Assembly: GCA_934636305.1 (NCBI GenBank)
Contig: CAKUAM010000044.1
Coordinates: 1 to 16,285 of the forward strand
From: an uncultured Oscillospiraceae bacterium
GTDB lineage: Bacteria > Bacillota > Clostridia > Oscillospirales > Oscillospiraceae
Direction of reading: 5' to 3'
Length of the DNA: 16,285 bases
The translations under genes were made by a program, and so were the position numbers. The notes under the pieces were generated by a model. The model ran no database searches. It saw nothing but the letters and a program-made list of their open reading frames with translations, and was not told where the DNA came from. The number at the start of each line of letters is the position of its first letter. The stretch's first letter is position 1. Of the stretch, positions 5,845-13,864 are shown one piece after another.

Positions 5845-7686
5845 TTATTCGTGTTGATCGAGCGCAGCATCCTGCATGACCGCTTCAAACTGGGCACGGT
5901 TCATGTTTTCATTTTCAAGCAGGAAACCCGCAATCTTATCCAGGCGTTCCGAATGATCCTTCAGGATCTGCTCACACCGGCTATAGGCCTCGCGCATGAT
6001 GGTCTGCACCTGCGCGTCGATCTGTCCGGCGGTAGATTCGGAGTACGGCTTCGTCTTTTCATAGTCGCGGCCGATGAAAACCTCCTGGCCGGACGCATAG
6101 CTGACCGGGCCGACTGCATCGGACATGCCATATTTGGCAACCATGTCGTGCGCGATTGCCGTTGCGCGCTGCAGGTCGTTGGAGGCGCCGGTGGAGATAT
6201 CGCAGAGCTTCAGCGACTCCGCAACACGCCCGCCGAGGAAGCAGACGATGGTTTCGAACATCTCATTGCGCGAGGAATAGTTCCGATCGTCCTGCGGCAG
6301 GCTGATGGTCATGCCGCCCGCCTGCGCGCGTGGAATAATGGTGATGAGATGCACCGGGTCCTGCGAGTCCAGGCAGTACATGCAGATGGCGTGGCCGGCC
6401 TCGTGAACAGCGGTCAGCATGCGCTCAGCGTGCGTGATGATGCGGCTTTTCTTTTCCGGGCCTGCAATGACCTTGATCATGGAGGCCTCCAGATCCTGCA
6501 TGGAGATCATGGCCTTCCCACGGCGGGCAGCAAGCAGCGCGCCCTCGTTCAGCAGGTTTGCCAGATCCGCGCCGGTGAAGCCAGCCGTTGCCTTTGCAAT
6601 TGCCGAGAGATCCACGTTATCGGCCAGCGGCTTTTTGCGGGAGTGAACCTTCAGAATCTCCTCGCGGCCGCGCCAGTCGGGCGCGCCGACATAGATCTGC
6701 CGGTCAAAGCGGCCCGGACGCAGCAGGGCAGGATCCAGGATATCCTTGCGGTTTGTTGCGGCAATGACAATGACGCCTTCGTTGGCAGAGAAGCCATCCA
6801 TTTCGACAAGCAGCTGGTTGAGCGTCTGCTCGCGCTCGTCGTGGCCGCCGCCAAGACCTGCGCCGCGCTGGCGGCCCACTGCGTCAATTTCGTCGATGAA
6901 TACGATGGCGGGGCTGACGCGTTTGGCCTGTTCAAACAGGTCACGCACGCGGCTTGCGCCGACGCCAACATACAGCTCCACAAAATCCGAGCCGGAAATC
7001 GAGAGAAACGCGACGTTGGCTTCACCGGCGACAGCACGCGCAAGGAGCGTTTTGCCGGTGCCCGGAGGGCCGACAAGCAACACACCCTTGGGGATTTTTG
7101 CGCCGAGCTTTTTGAATTTCTCCGGATCGCGCAGAAACTCTACAATCTCAGAGAGTTCTTCCTTTTCTTCGTCTGCACCGGCAATGTCCTGGAAGGTGAC
7201 GGTCTCACCGGTCGGAATGCCAAAGCGGGCATTGGCCTTTGTGAACTGTGCCATTGCGGACGGGCCGCCGCCGGCGCGGTTCATCATGATAAACCAGACG
7301 ACAAGCAGCACCACGCCTGCAATCAGATACGGCGTGATGGTTTTCCAGATGGAGGTGCTGGCAGGCAGATAGTTATAGGATTGAAGCACGCCGGATGTGC
7401 TCTGTACAGCGATAACCTGATCGAGATCCTTATGGAATGTCTCAATATCGCCGATTTTTGCGGTGACGGTGGAGGTTTCACTGCCGCTGCCATAGAGTGT
7501 GAGTGTAAGTGTGTCCCCCTGCAGAACAAATGACTGCACGCGCTGCTCAGAAAACAGCGTCAGCACATCGGAATAGGTCAGCTTGCTGCCAGACGGCGCC
7601 AGCAGCGATGACGATGCGATGGCCAGTACCAGAACAAGCAGGGCAATGAGCAGGATGGTGCGGAAGGGTTTTGACTGCTGATTCAC
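5845..7686 (-). CDS. ftsH: ATP-dependent zinc metalloprotease FtsH
   Basis: 613 residues, a normal length. It is a membrane-anchored hexameric AAA+ protease that degrades misfolded membrane proteins and some regulators. Two membrane segments (about 9-30 and 119-136) flank a short extracytoplasmic domain. The AAA domain has Walker A GPPGTGKT (206-213), pore motif YVG (239-241), Walker B IVFIDEID (261-268) and second region of homology TNRKDILDP...RPGRFDR (311-329). The peptidase domain has HEAGH (428-432) and the third zinc ligand Asp504 in GASNDLQ. The start is GTG at 7686, supported by AAAGGAG 8 nt upstream, and the protein begins [10 protein letters not shown] just before the first membrane segment. 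It lies 24 nt after hpt, the conserved tilS-hpt-ftsH order of Firmicutes. Confidence 0.98.
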   Translation of the reverse strand: MNQQSKPFRTILLIALLVLVLAIASSSLLAPSGSKLTYSDVLTLFSEQRVQSFVLQGDTLTLTLYGSGSETSTVTAKIGDIETFHKDLDQVIAVQSTSGVLQSYNYLPASTSIWKTITPYLIAGVVLLVVWFIMMNRAGGGPSAMAQFTKANARFGIPTGETVTFQDIAGADEEKEELSEIVEFLRDPEKFKKLGAKIPKGVLLVGPPGTGKTLLARAVAGEANVAFLSISGSDFVELYVGVGASRVRDLFEQAKRVSPAIVFIDEIDAVGRQRGAGLGGGHDEREQTLNQLLVEMDGFSANEGVIVIAATNRKDILDPALLRPGRFDRQIYVGAPDWRGREEILKVHSRKKPLADNVDLSAIAKATAGFTGADLANLLNEGALLAARRGKAMISMQDLEASMIKVIAGPEKKSRIITHAERMLTAVHEAGHAICMYCLDSQDPVHLITIIPRAQAGGMTISLPQDDRNYSSRNEMFETIVCFLGGRVAESLKLCDISTGASNDLQRATAIAHDMVAKYGMSDAVGPVSYASGQEVFIGRDYEKTKPYSESTAGQIDAQVQTIMREAYSRCEQILKDHSERLDKIAGFLLENENMNRAQFEAVMQDAALDQHE

Positions 7687-7710
7687 GAAGGTTCTCCTTT
7701 GCGGCGGTAA

Positions 7711-8271
7711 TTATTTGTCCTGATAGACAGAGGGCTTCAGAACACCGACAAACGGCAGGTTGCGATAGTAATCCTCGTAGTCAAGACCGAAGCCGACGAC
7801 AAACGCGGGCGGAACCGTGAAGCAGGTGTAATCCGGCTTCAGATCGACCTTGCGGCCGGTCGGCTTATCGAGCAGCGTACAGATCTTGATGGAGGCCGGC
7901 TTGCGCTCCTGGAACATCTCACAGATCATCTTGAGCGTGCTGCCGGAGTCAATGATATCCTCGAGGATGATGACATGGCGGCCCTCAATGTCGTGGTCGA
8001 TATCCTTGCGGAACGTGAGCTTTCCGGTCGATTCTGTGCCGCCCTCAAAGGATGTGATGCACATGAAATCCTCCTGCACGGGAATGGAGATTGCGTTTGC
8101 CATCTCCGCAAAGAAGGGGACAACGCCCTTGAGAACGCCGACCAGAATCGGGCACTTGCCGCGATAATCCTCTGCGATCTGTGCGCCGACTTCCTTGATA
8201 CGGGCATGGATATCTTCTTCCGGTACCAAAACGCGTTCAATGTCTTGCAGCATGTCAGATTTGTTAATCAT
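7711..8271 (-). CDS. hpt: Hypoxanthine phosphoribosyltransferase
   Basis: 186 residues. The enzyme converts hypoxanthine (and usually guanine) plus PRPP to IMP (or GMP) in purine salvage. The PRPP-binding motif is VIILEDIIDSGSTL (100-113). The flexible-loop region is ITSFEGGTESTGKLTF (72-87), and the C-terminal base- and metal-binding part is FVVGFGLDYEDYYRNLPFVGVL (157-178). The ATG at 8271 overlaps the last 8 nt of tilS, pointing to translational coupling. An in-frame ATG 24 nt upstream (MKKRIRRI) is possible, but the chosen start matches the family N-terminus better. It is embedded between tilS and ftsH. Confidence 0.96.
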   Translation of the reverse strand: MINKSDMLQDIERVLVPEEDIHARIKEVGAQIAEDYRGKCPILVGVLKGVVPFFAEMANAISIPVQEDFMCITSFEGGTESTGKLTFRKDIDHDIEGRHVIILEDIIDSGSTLKMICEMFQERKPASIKICTLLDKPTGRKVDLKPDYTCFTVPPAFVVGFGLDYEDYYRNLPFVGVLKPSVYQDK

Positions 8272-9622
8272 AATACGTCTTATCCTCTTTTTCATTTTCA
8301 ATAATAATGACGCGTGCATCGCAGCCTGCTGCAGCTGCACGGTCAAGATTGACGCCAATCCGGTAAACGCCGAGAATCCCGTCTGTGTCTGCCAGTACAG
8401 GCAGCAGCTGACGCTGGGCCGCAGGAATCCGGCGCTCAATCATCAGCTTTTTGAGACTTTTTGTTCCGCCGGCCACACGCATTATATCGCCAATCTGGCG
8501 CGGACGCAGTACAAGCGGGGATTCTTTGTCCATCGTATCACACTTTACAACAAAAGTGGAGAGGGTATTTTTGATTTCGGGCAGATTTTTCATGGTTCTG
8601 CACAAAACACGCAGGCCGAGCGCGGGAATGCTGGTCCAGCCGTCGGGATTCAGCGTGACGGGGCAGAAGGGTTCAGGCCCCTGCACAGCTGCAAGCTGCA
8701 GCAGATCGTACACGCGCTGGGCACGCCAGCCGCCCGGCAACTGCACATAGGCCGATGGATTGCTGGAAAAAAGCAGCCGGTCAACAGAGACAATGTGCGC
8801 CTCAGAGAGCTTGGGCACAGAAATTGTCTGCAACAGGGCGCGGACGGCGCGTGTACGCACGGCATCGTGATAGCCGCTCAATATCTGGCAGCTGACGCCG
8901 CCCGGCAGCTTTGCATGCTCCAGGGCTGCCTGGGCCTGCTGGGTCAGATACGCCTCGTCCCTGCGCAGGAGTCTGCTTTCGCGGAAGGCTGTCTGCGCGA
9001 TGGACGGGTTTTCCTGCCGGAGCAGGGGAACGACCAATTGGCGCAGCCGGTTCCTGCGCGCGTCCGGCTGCAGATTGGTGCTGTCCGTCACATAGGGCAC
9101 GTGCTGCGCATCCAGATAGGCTTCAATTTCCGCGCGGCTGACGCAGAGCATCGGGCGGATGATCCGGCCGCGCTTTGGCGGGATGCCGCACAGGCCGCGC
9201 AGCCCTGTGCCGCGCGTCAGGTTGAGAAGCATCGTTTCCAGATTATCATCTTGTGTGTGTGCGGTTGCGACAGGCGCGTCCAGAGAATCAAAAAACGCAT
9301 AGCGGAGCTGACGCGCCGCCTCCTCCACGGATTCATGCGCAGCGGCGGCGCGGGCCGCTGCCTCGCCGCTGCCAAGATGCAGCGGGATGTGGCGCTCCAT
9401 GCACATGCGGCGGACAAACGCCTCATCGCGGTCCGATTCCTCGCCGCGCAGATGGTGGTTGAAGTGGGCGGCCTCAAGCGCAATGCCGAGCCGCTGCTGC
9501 AGTGCAAGCAGCACATGCAGCATGCATACCGAATCTGCACCGCCGGAGACCGCGCATATGATCCGCTGCCCGGGCTGTACCAGCTGCTGATCCAGCATCC
9601 AGGTGTAGACTTTATCCGTCAT
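8264..9622 (-). CDS. tilS: tRNA(Ile)-lysidine synthetase
   Basis: 452 residues. The enzyme ligates lysine to C34 of the CAU-anticodon tRNA-Ile, switching its identity from Met to Ile decoding; it is an essential step in bacteria. The N-type PP-loop ATP pyrophosphatase motif SGGADS is at 26-31. Further family motifs are HFNHHLRGEESDRDE (53-67), AHTQDDNLETMLLNLTRGTGL (121-141) and DSTN...RRNRLR (180-194). The C-terminal TilS domain with RPRQIGD and SLKKLMIERRIP is present, so it is the long Bacillus-type enzyme. The ATG at 9622 overlaps the end of dnaB by 11 nt, with GGAG inside dnaB as the ribosome binding site. Confidence 0.97.
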   Translation of the reverse strand: MTDKVYTWMLDQQLVQPGQRIICAVSGGADSVCMLHVLLALQQRLGIALEAAHFNHHLRGEESDRDEAFVRRMCMERHIPLHLGSGEAAARAAAAHESVEEAARQLRYAFFDSLDAPVATAHTQDDNLETMLLNLTRGTGLRGLCGIPPKRGRIIRPMLCVSRAEIEAYLDAQHVPYVTDSTNLQPDARRNRLRQLVVPLLRQENPSIAQTAFRESRLLRRDEAYLTQQAQAALEHAKLPGGVSCQILSGYHDAVRTRAVRALLQTISVPKLSEAHIVSVDRLLFSSNPSAYVQLPGGWRAQRVYDLLQLAAVQGPEPFCPVTLNPDGWTSIPALGLRVLCRTMKNLPEIKNTLSTFVVKCDTMDKESPLVLRPRQIGDIMRVAGGTKSLKKLMIERRIPAAQRQLLPVLADTDGILGVYRIGVNLDRAAAAGCDARVIIIENEKEDKTYYD

Positions 9623-10952
9623 GCTTCCACTCCAGATCGGAGAAGGTGAAGAACTGCGGACGCCACTGCAGCTTGACCGTGCCGGTTTCGCCATGGCGGT
9701 TCTTGGCAATGATGCACTCGGCAATGTTCTTGTCCTGGGTGTTGGGGTTGTAGTATTCGTCGCGGTAGAGGAACATGACGGAGTCGGCGTCCTGCTCGAT
9801 TGCACCGGATTCACGCAGATCGGAGAGCATGGGGCGCTTGTCCGTTCTGGATTCGTTGGCACGCGACAGCTGGCTCAGGCAGATCACTGGAATGTTGAGC
9901 TCCTTAGCCATGATCTTGAGCGCGCGGGAAATTTCACTGACAACCGTGACGCGGTTATCACCGGATTTGCCGGGGGCCGCAGCGGTCATGAGCTGTAGAT
10001 AGTCAATCAGTACAAGCCCGAGGTTGTCGAGCCGCCGGCATTTGGCGTTGATCTCTGCAACGGTGATGGCCGGGTTGTCGTCCACACGGATATCGGTCTG
10101 GCTGAGCGCAGACGAGGCGATGGAAAGCTTGCTCCAATCGTCGTCGTCCAGATGGCCGGTGGTGAGCTTCTGGTTCTCGACAAAGCTCTCTGTGGAGAGA
10201 AGTCTCATAACCAGCTGCTCCCGCGACATCTCAAGCGAGAAGAATGCAACCGTCTTGTCATAGGTTTTGGCAACATTCAGGCAGATATTGAGCGCAATGG
10301 CCGTTTTGCCCATGCCGGGTCGGGCAGCAATCAGAATGAGGTCTGTCTTATTCAGGCCGTTGATCTTCCGGTCCAGATCATGCAGCCCCGTGGACAGGCC
10401 GGGAATTTCGCTGCCGGAGGCAGCAAGCTCCTCTAGCCGGTCATAGACGTTAATCATGACCTTGCCGATGTGCTGCAGGCTGTCGCCGGTATTGCCGCGG
10501 CGCAGGGAGTAAATCTTTTTCTCCGCCGATTCCAGCATCTCCTGCGCCGTGCCGACGCCCTCATAGACCATGTCCGTGATCTCCGACGAGGCGGTGCCAA
10601 GCGCGCGCAGAAGCGATTTGTCGTGGACAATGGTGCAGTACTGCTTGACGTTGGCAGCCGTCGGCGTGATCTTCAGCAGCTGCGCCAGATAGTCATAGGT
10701 GTGCGCGTCGTCATAGACGCCGCGCTCCTTCATTTTGTTTAATACGGTGACCGGGTCAATCTTTTCCGAGAAGTTGAACATCGTATAGATGGTCTCATAG
10801 ATATCCCGGTTCTGCTGCAGGTAGAAATCTTCCGGCTGCAGCATGCCGACAACATCCGGCACGCAGCGCTCATCGATGAGCATGGAGCCGAGCACCGACT
10901 GCTCTGCCTCCAGTGCCTGCGGCACCTGACGGCCAAGAAGCTCCTCATCCAT
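9612..10952 (-). CDS. dnaB: Replicative DNA helicase DnaB (DnaC in Bacillus)
   Basis: 446 residues, the usual length. It is a hexameric 5'-3' helicase that unwinds DNA at the replication fork and interacts with primase. The N-terminal domain (about 8-110, PQALEAEQSVLGSML) is followed by a linker and the RecA-like domain. That domain has Walker A ARPGMGKT (210-217), Walker B LVLIDYLQLM (313-322), QLSRANESR (361-369) and the arginine-finger region KNRHGETG (417-424). No intein or insertion interrupts the motifs. The start at 10952 has AAGGA about 11 nt upstream. It follows rplI by 34 nt, the conserved rplI-dnaB arrangement, and overlaps tilS. Confidence 0.98.
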   Translation of the reverse strand: MDEELLGRQVPQALEAEQSVLGSMLIDERCVPDVVGMLQPEDFYLQQNRDIYETIYTMFNFSEKIDPVTVLNKMKERGVYDDAHTYDYLAQLLKITPTAANVKQYCTIVHDKSLLRALGTASSEITDMVYEGVGTAQEMLESAEKKIYSLRRGNTGDSLQHIGKVMINVYDRLEELAASGSEIPGLSTGLHDLDRKINGLNKTDLILIAARPGMGKTAIALNICLNVAKTYDKTVAFFSLEMSREQLVMRLLSTESFVENQKLTTGHLDDDDWSKLSIASSALSQTDIRVDDNPAITVAEINAKCRRLDNLGLVLIDYLQLMTAAAPGKSGDNRVTVVSEISRALKIMAKELNIPVICLSQLSRANESRTDKRPMLSDLRESGAIEQDADSVMFLYRDEYYNPNTQDKNIAECIIAKNRHGETGTVKLQWRPQFFTFSDLEWKHDG

Positions 10953-10986
10953 ATGCGTTCACATCCTTCCCGGAAAAATAGGTGTC

Positions 10987-11433
10987 TCAGCCCTCTTTGA
11001 CTTCGACCTTGACCTCGGCAGTGATCTCATAGCCAAGCTTGCACTTGACGGTATAGACGCCGGTAGTTTTAATGGGTTCGTCCAGGACAATCTTTCTCTT
11101 ATCGAGCTGAATTCCGAACTGCTTTTCCATGGCCTCAGCAACCTCGGCGTTTGTGACCGAACCGAACAGACGTCCGGCTCCGCCGCCCTTGGCGGTAACG
11201 ACAACAGTCAGCTCCTTGAGCCGCTTGCTGGTTTCCAGCGCCTCGGCGCGCTCCTTGGCCTGACGCTCCTGTGTGGCCTTGTCGTTCATGCGCATGGTGT
11301 TGACGTTATCGGCGGTTGCCTCCTGCGCAAGCTTGCGCGGCAGCAGAAAATTGCGGGCATAGCCGTCAGAAACCTCGATCATCTGGCCGCGCTTGCCTTT
11401 GCCTCTTACATCCTGTGTCAGAATAACTTTCAT
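10987..11433 (-). CDS. rplI: 50S ribosomal protein L9
   Basis: 148 residues, full length. The N-terminal rRNA-binding domain begins MKVILTQDVRGKGKRGQ and contains the L9 signature VSDGYARNFLLPRKLA (21-36). A long connecting helix rich in K, E and A (about 40-75) leads to the C-terminal domain, which has RLFGSVT. The start at 11433 follows AAAGGAG at 8 nt. It lies 36 nt after gdpP and 34 nt before dnaB, as in many Firmicutes. Confidence 0.98.
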   Translation of the reverse strand: MKVILTQDVRGKGKRGQMIEVSDGYARNFLLPRKLAQEATADNVNTMRMNDKATQERQAKERAEALETSKRLKELTVVVTAKGGGAGRLFGSVTNAEVAEAMEKQFGIQLDKRKIVLDEPIKTTGVYTVKCKLGYEITAEVKVEVKEG

Positions 11434-11469
11434 GGTTGAAAACTCCTTTCAGAAGCGGAAAATACAAAA

Positions 11470-13449
11470 TTACTGATAAAAATCATCGATGGACGCAACA
11501 AGCTCCTTCAGAACCTCACGCACCGGTTTGCCGGAGATCTGCGCGCCGGCTGTCGCGCCGTTGCCGCCGCCGCCGAGACGCTCAAGAACAACCTGCACAT
11601 TGCATGCGCCGATGGAGCGTGCGCTGATGATGACCTGCTCACCGTCCGGGAACAGGACGAACGAGGCGGTGATGCCGGAGATATTGATAAGCTCGTCGGC
11701 GGCCTGCGCGGCGATGGTGCGCGTGATCGTCTCATCGAGACAGGCAATTGCCAGCTCCCCGCGGTACAGCCGTGCGGCCTGTACCACACGATAGCGCGTG
11801 AGCGTGTCGTCCAGATCCGTCTGGAACAGCTTTTTCACGTCGACCGGATCTGCGCCGGCCTTGCGGAGATATGCAGCCGATTCAAATGTGCGGGAGCCGG
11901 TGCGGATGGAGAAATTCTTGGTATCGAGCACGATCCCGGCCAGAAGCGCCTGCGCCTCAATGGGGCGGAGGTCTCGCTGCCCGACGGCGTACTGCAGAAG
12001 CTCTGTGACGAGCTCTGACGCGGAGGATGCAAACGGCTCGTGCAGATTGAGAACCGGCTGCTCAATATAGTCCGCGGCGCGGCGGTGATGGTCAATGACA
12101 GCGACACGGGAGATGGACTCCAGCAGCGGCCTGCATTCAACCTGCTCCGGCCGGTTCGTGTCGACGACAATCAGCAGACTGCGGTTATCCGCCTCGACAA
12201 GCGCATCCTGACCGGAAATGAAGCAGTTTTCATATCCCGGCGCGGCGCGCAGCTCCGCAATCAGGCTGCGGCAGGCATTTTTCTGCAGGTCTATGACGAT
12301 TCTGGCTGGACGTTCCTTCACCCGGCACAGGCACAGAAGGCCGACCGCCGAGCCCAGCGCGTCGAGATCTGCCATCCGGTGGCCCATGATATAGACCGTG
12401 CTGGACTGGCTGATCAGCTCAGACAGGGAGCCAGCCATCACGCGGGATTTGACGCGCGTATGGCGCTCGGCCTCCTTGGTGCGTCCACCGTAGAATGTGA
12501 AGTTGTACCGGTCCTTGATGACGGCCTGATCGCCGCCGCGGGACAGGGACATTTCAATGGCCAGCGAGGCGAAGCGGTAGTTTTCTTCAAAGCTTGCCCC
12601 GTCCTTGCCGAGGCCGAGAGAAATGGTGGCGGACATGCCGCCCGGGGTTGTGACATGGCGCATGGATTCCAGAATGGAGAATTTATTCTCCTGCAGGCGG
12701 GCAAGATCCTTGCTTTCAAAGATCAGAAGATACCGGTTGCGCTCTGTTTTGCGGCAGATGGCGCCAAGGCCGTCGATCCACGCGGCAACGACGTCGTTAA
12801 TCTGCGCGTCGAGTGTCGATACGGCGGAATCAGAGAGATTGCCGGTCAGCTCGTCATAGTTATCAATCAGAATGAGCGAGACAATGGGCCGCGTGCGCAG
12901 AAATTCGTCGCGGACGTTGAACATCTCGGTCATGTCGGCAAAATAGATCGTCGCCAGCTGCACGGTGGTTGCGTCGTCCTCAGATTTGACGTAGTTGCCG
13001 TAAATGCGGTAGCGGCGGCCGCCGATCATCTGGTCGCCGGGCAGCTCTGAACGGCCCTCGCGCAGCCAGCTGGTTGTAAAGCCGGGGATCACCGCATCGA
13101 GTGTCTGATAGCAGGTGGTATCCGAGAGCCCTGTGATGGTGAAAAAGCTGGGGTTGCCCCAGATGATCTCATTTTCCGGCAGCCGGATCACAGTCATCGG
13201 GAAGGCGGAGCCTGCGTGGACAGAGATGCCGACAGAATCTGTCGCCGTCTGCACATAGCTCATGAGCTGGCGTTTGCGGCGCGCAAAGCAGACGCGGCTG
13301 ATGATAAAGACCACGATGGTCACCAGCAGTGCGCCGCCGGCAAGATAATACTGCCGGAGCGCGGCAGCGGCCGCGACGAACAGCAGCATCGCCGCGATAT
13401 ACCAGCCGGTACCGGGGTACAGGAGCCGTTCAATCGGTTTCTTTTTCAT
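11470..13449 (-). CDS. gdpP: Cyclic-di-AMP phosphodiesterase GdpP (YybT), DHH family
   Basis: 659 residues, the usual length. It is a membrane-bound enzyme that hydrolyses c-di-AMP to pApA. Two membrane segments (about 14-31 and 34-51) lead to a PAS-like domain (about 75-170, with ENEIIWGNPSFFTITG), then a degenerate GGDEF domain (about 185-320). The DHH domain has GHRMADLDALGSA (356-368; His357, Asp361, Asp363), Asp430, DHH (453-455) and Asp509, all the expected metal ligands. The DHHA1 domain ends in LGGGGNGATAGAQ (625-637). The family normally has His directly after GGGG; here it is Asn630 (codon 11560-11562), so activity or specificity may differ. The start at 13449 follows AAAAGGAGG. It is the first gene of the six-gene minus-strand run. 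Confidence 0.96.
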   Translation of the reverse strand: MKKKPIERLLYPGTGWYIAAMLLFVAAAAALRQYYLAGGALLVTIVVFIISRVCFARRKRQLMSYVQTATDSVGISVHAGSAFPMTVIRLPENEIIWGNPSFFTITGLSDTTCYQTLDAVIPGFTTSWLREGRSELPGDQMIGGRRYRIYGNYVKSEDDATTVQLATIYFADMTEMFNVRDEFLRTRPIVSLILIDNYDELTGNLSDSAVSTLDAQINDVVAAWIDGLGAICRKTERNRYLLIFESKDLARLQENKFSILESMRHVTTPGGMSATISLGLGKDGASFEENYRFASLAIEMSLSRGGDQAVIKDRYNFTFYGGRTKEAERHTRVKSRVMAGSLSELISQSSTVYIMGHRMADLDALGSAVGLLCLCRVKERPARIVIDLQKNACRSLIAELRAAPGYENCFISGQDALVEADNRSLLIVVDTNRPEQVECRPLLESISRVAVIDHHRRAADYIEQPVLNLHEPFASSASELVTELLQYAVGQRDLRPIEAQALLAGIVLDTKNFSIRTGSRTFESAAYLRKAGADPVDVKKLFQTDLDDTLTRYRVVQAARLYRGELAIACLDETITRTIAAQAADELINISGITASFVLFPDGEQVIISARSIGACNVQVVLERLGGGGNGATAGAQISGKPVREVLKELVASIDDFYQ

Positions 13450-13495
13450 GCGCCGGGCCCTCCTTTTTGCAGATAGAGACAAAAATCTAACATAG

Positions 13496-13523
13496 AGTAT
13501 AGCAAATCCTGCGCCGAAATCAA
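13496..13523 (-). promoter_or_regulatory. Promoter of the gdpP-rplI-dnaB-tilS-hpt-ftsH run
   Basis: On the minus strand the -35 is TTGATT (13518-13523), the spacer is 16 nt, and the -10 is TATACT (13496-13501) preceded by an extended TGC. The start codon at 13449 lies 46 nt downstream. Confidence 0.6.
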
Positions 13524-13593
13524 GCACGAATGCCGGCTGCAGCGGCACAATTCGAAAAGAGATGAAAAAATAGTATACTTTTCTGTACATTTG

Positions 13594-13602
13594 TGATATA
13601 CT
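13594..13602 (+). promoter_or_regulatory. rnj: Candidate extended -10 promoter of rnj
   Basis: TGATATACT is an extended -10 (TG, one base, TATACT at 13597-13602). There is no convincing -35. The predicted start of transcription is about 13608-13610, which gives a leader of about 255 nt before the TTG start codon. Confidence 0.5.
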
Positions 13603-13864
13603 TCAAATGATATTGCCTCCGGGCAGATATCCTGCATTGGGATCATGCGCCGTGTGCGGCGCATCAAATAGATCAACTGCATAGGGCTGCAGCGCACGCA
13701 AAAATGCCGCAGGACAGGCGAGACGGGGCCATGTCCGGGTGTTTTGCTTGTGCGGGGCGTTGCTTTGCCATTTTTTCGGTTGTTTCCGGTACAGCCGGCA
13801 GGCCAGACTGGCTGTACGTATCCAAAAAATATCGTTCGAATTGAACAGAAAAGAGTGAAATCAT
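13603..13864 (+). other. Structured leader region of rnj
   Basis: No gene is seen in this part of the 415-nt divergent gap. Four hairpins can be drawn. (1) 13609-13617 with 13622-13631, loop TCCG, one bulge, at the predicted transcript 5' end. (2) 13645-13652 with 13657-13664, loop TGTG. (3) A long composite stem described separately. (4) 13789-13796 with 13810-13817, GTACAGCC/GGCTGTAC. The region then runs through an A-rich stretch into a weak ribosome binding site (AAGAGTG, 13851-13857). Confidence 0.6.
13685..13776 (+). ncRNA. Candidate attenuator or small-RNA terminator in the rnj leader
   Basis: A composite hairpin pairs 13685-13687 with 13767-13769, 13689-13692 with 13760-13763, 13693-13697 (CGCAC) with 13750-13754, and 13698-13703 (GCAAAA) with 13742-13747. 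Inside, 13712-13719 (GGACAGGC) pairs with 13728-13736 around one bulged base. Six T residues (13771-13776) follow one base after the stem. This looks like a premature terminator inside the rnj leader or the 3' end of a small RNA of about 168 nt. I do not recognise it as a known RNA family. Confidence 0.4.

Noticed and set aside
5806..7533. A 575-codon plus-strand frame opposite ftsH
   Set aside because: It is antisense to ftsH, whose motifs are complete; no start signal or domain supports the opposite frame.
8272..8439. Longer hpt start sites upstream within tilS
   Set aside because: The extra residues are the shadow of tilS and do not resemble the family N-terminus; the 8-nt overlapping start at 8271 fits better.
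8195..9649. A 484-codon plus-strand frame opposite tilS and hpt
   Set aside because: It is antisense to two well-supported genes and has no recognisable features.
12040..13050. A 336-codon plus-strand frame opposite gdpP
   Set aside because: It is a shadow frame of gdpP without a ribosome binding site or domain.
13603..13776. Possible 6S RNA, SRP RNA or known riboswitch in the gdpP-rnj gap
   Set aside because: The 5' and 3' ends do not pair as in 6S RNA, the SRP RNA loop motifs are absent, and I recognise no riboswitch core; it is kept only as an unnamed structured region.
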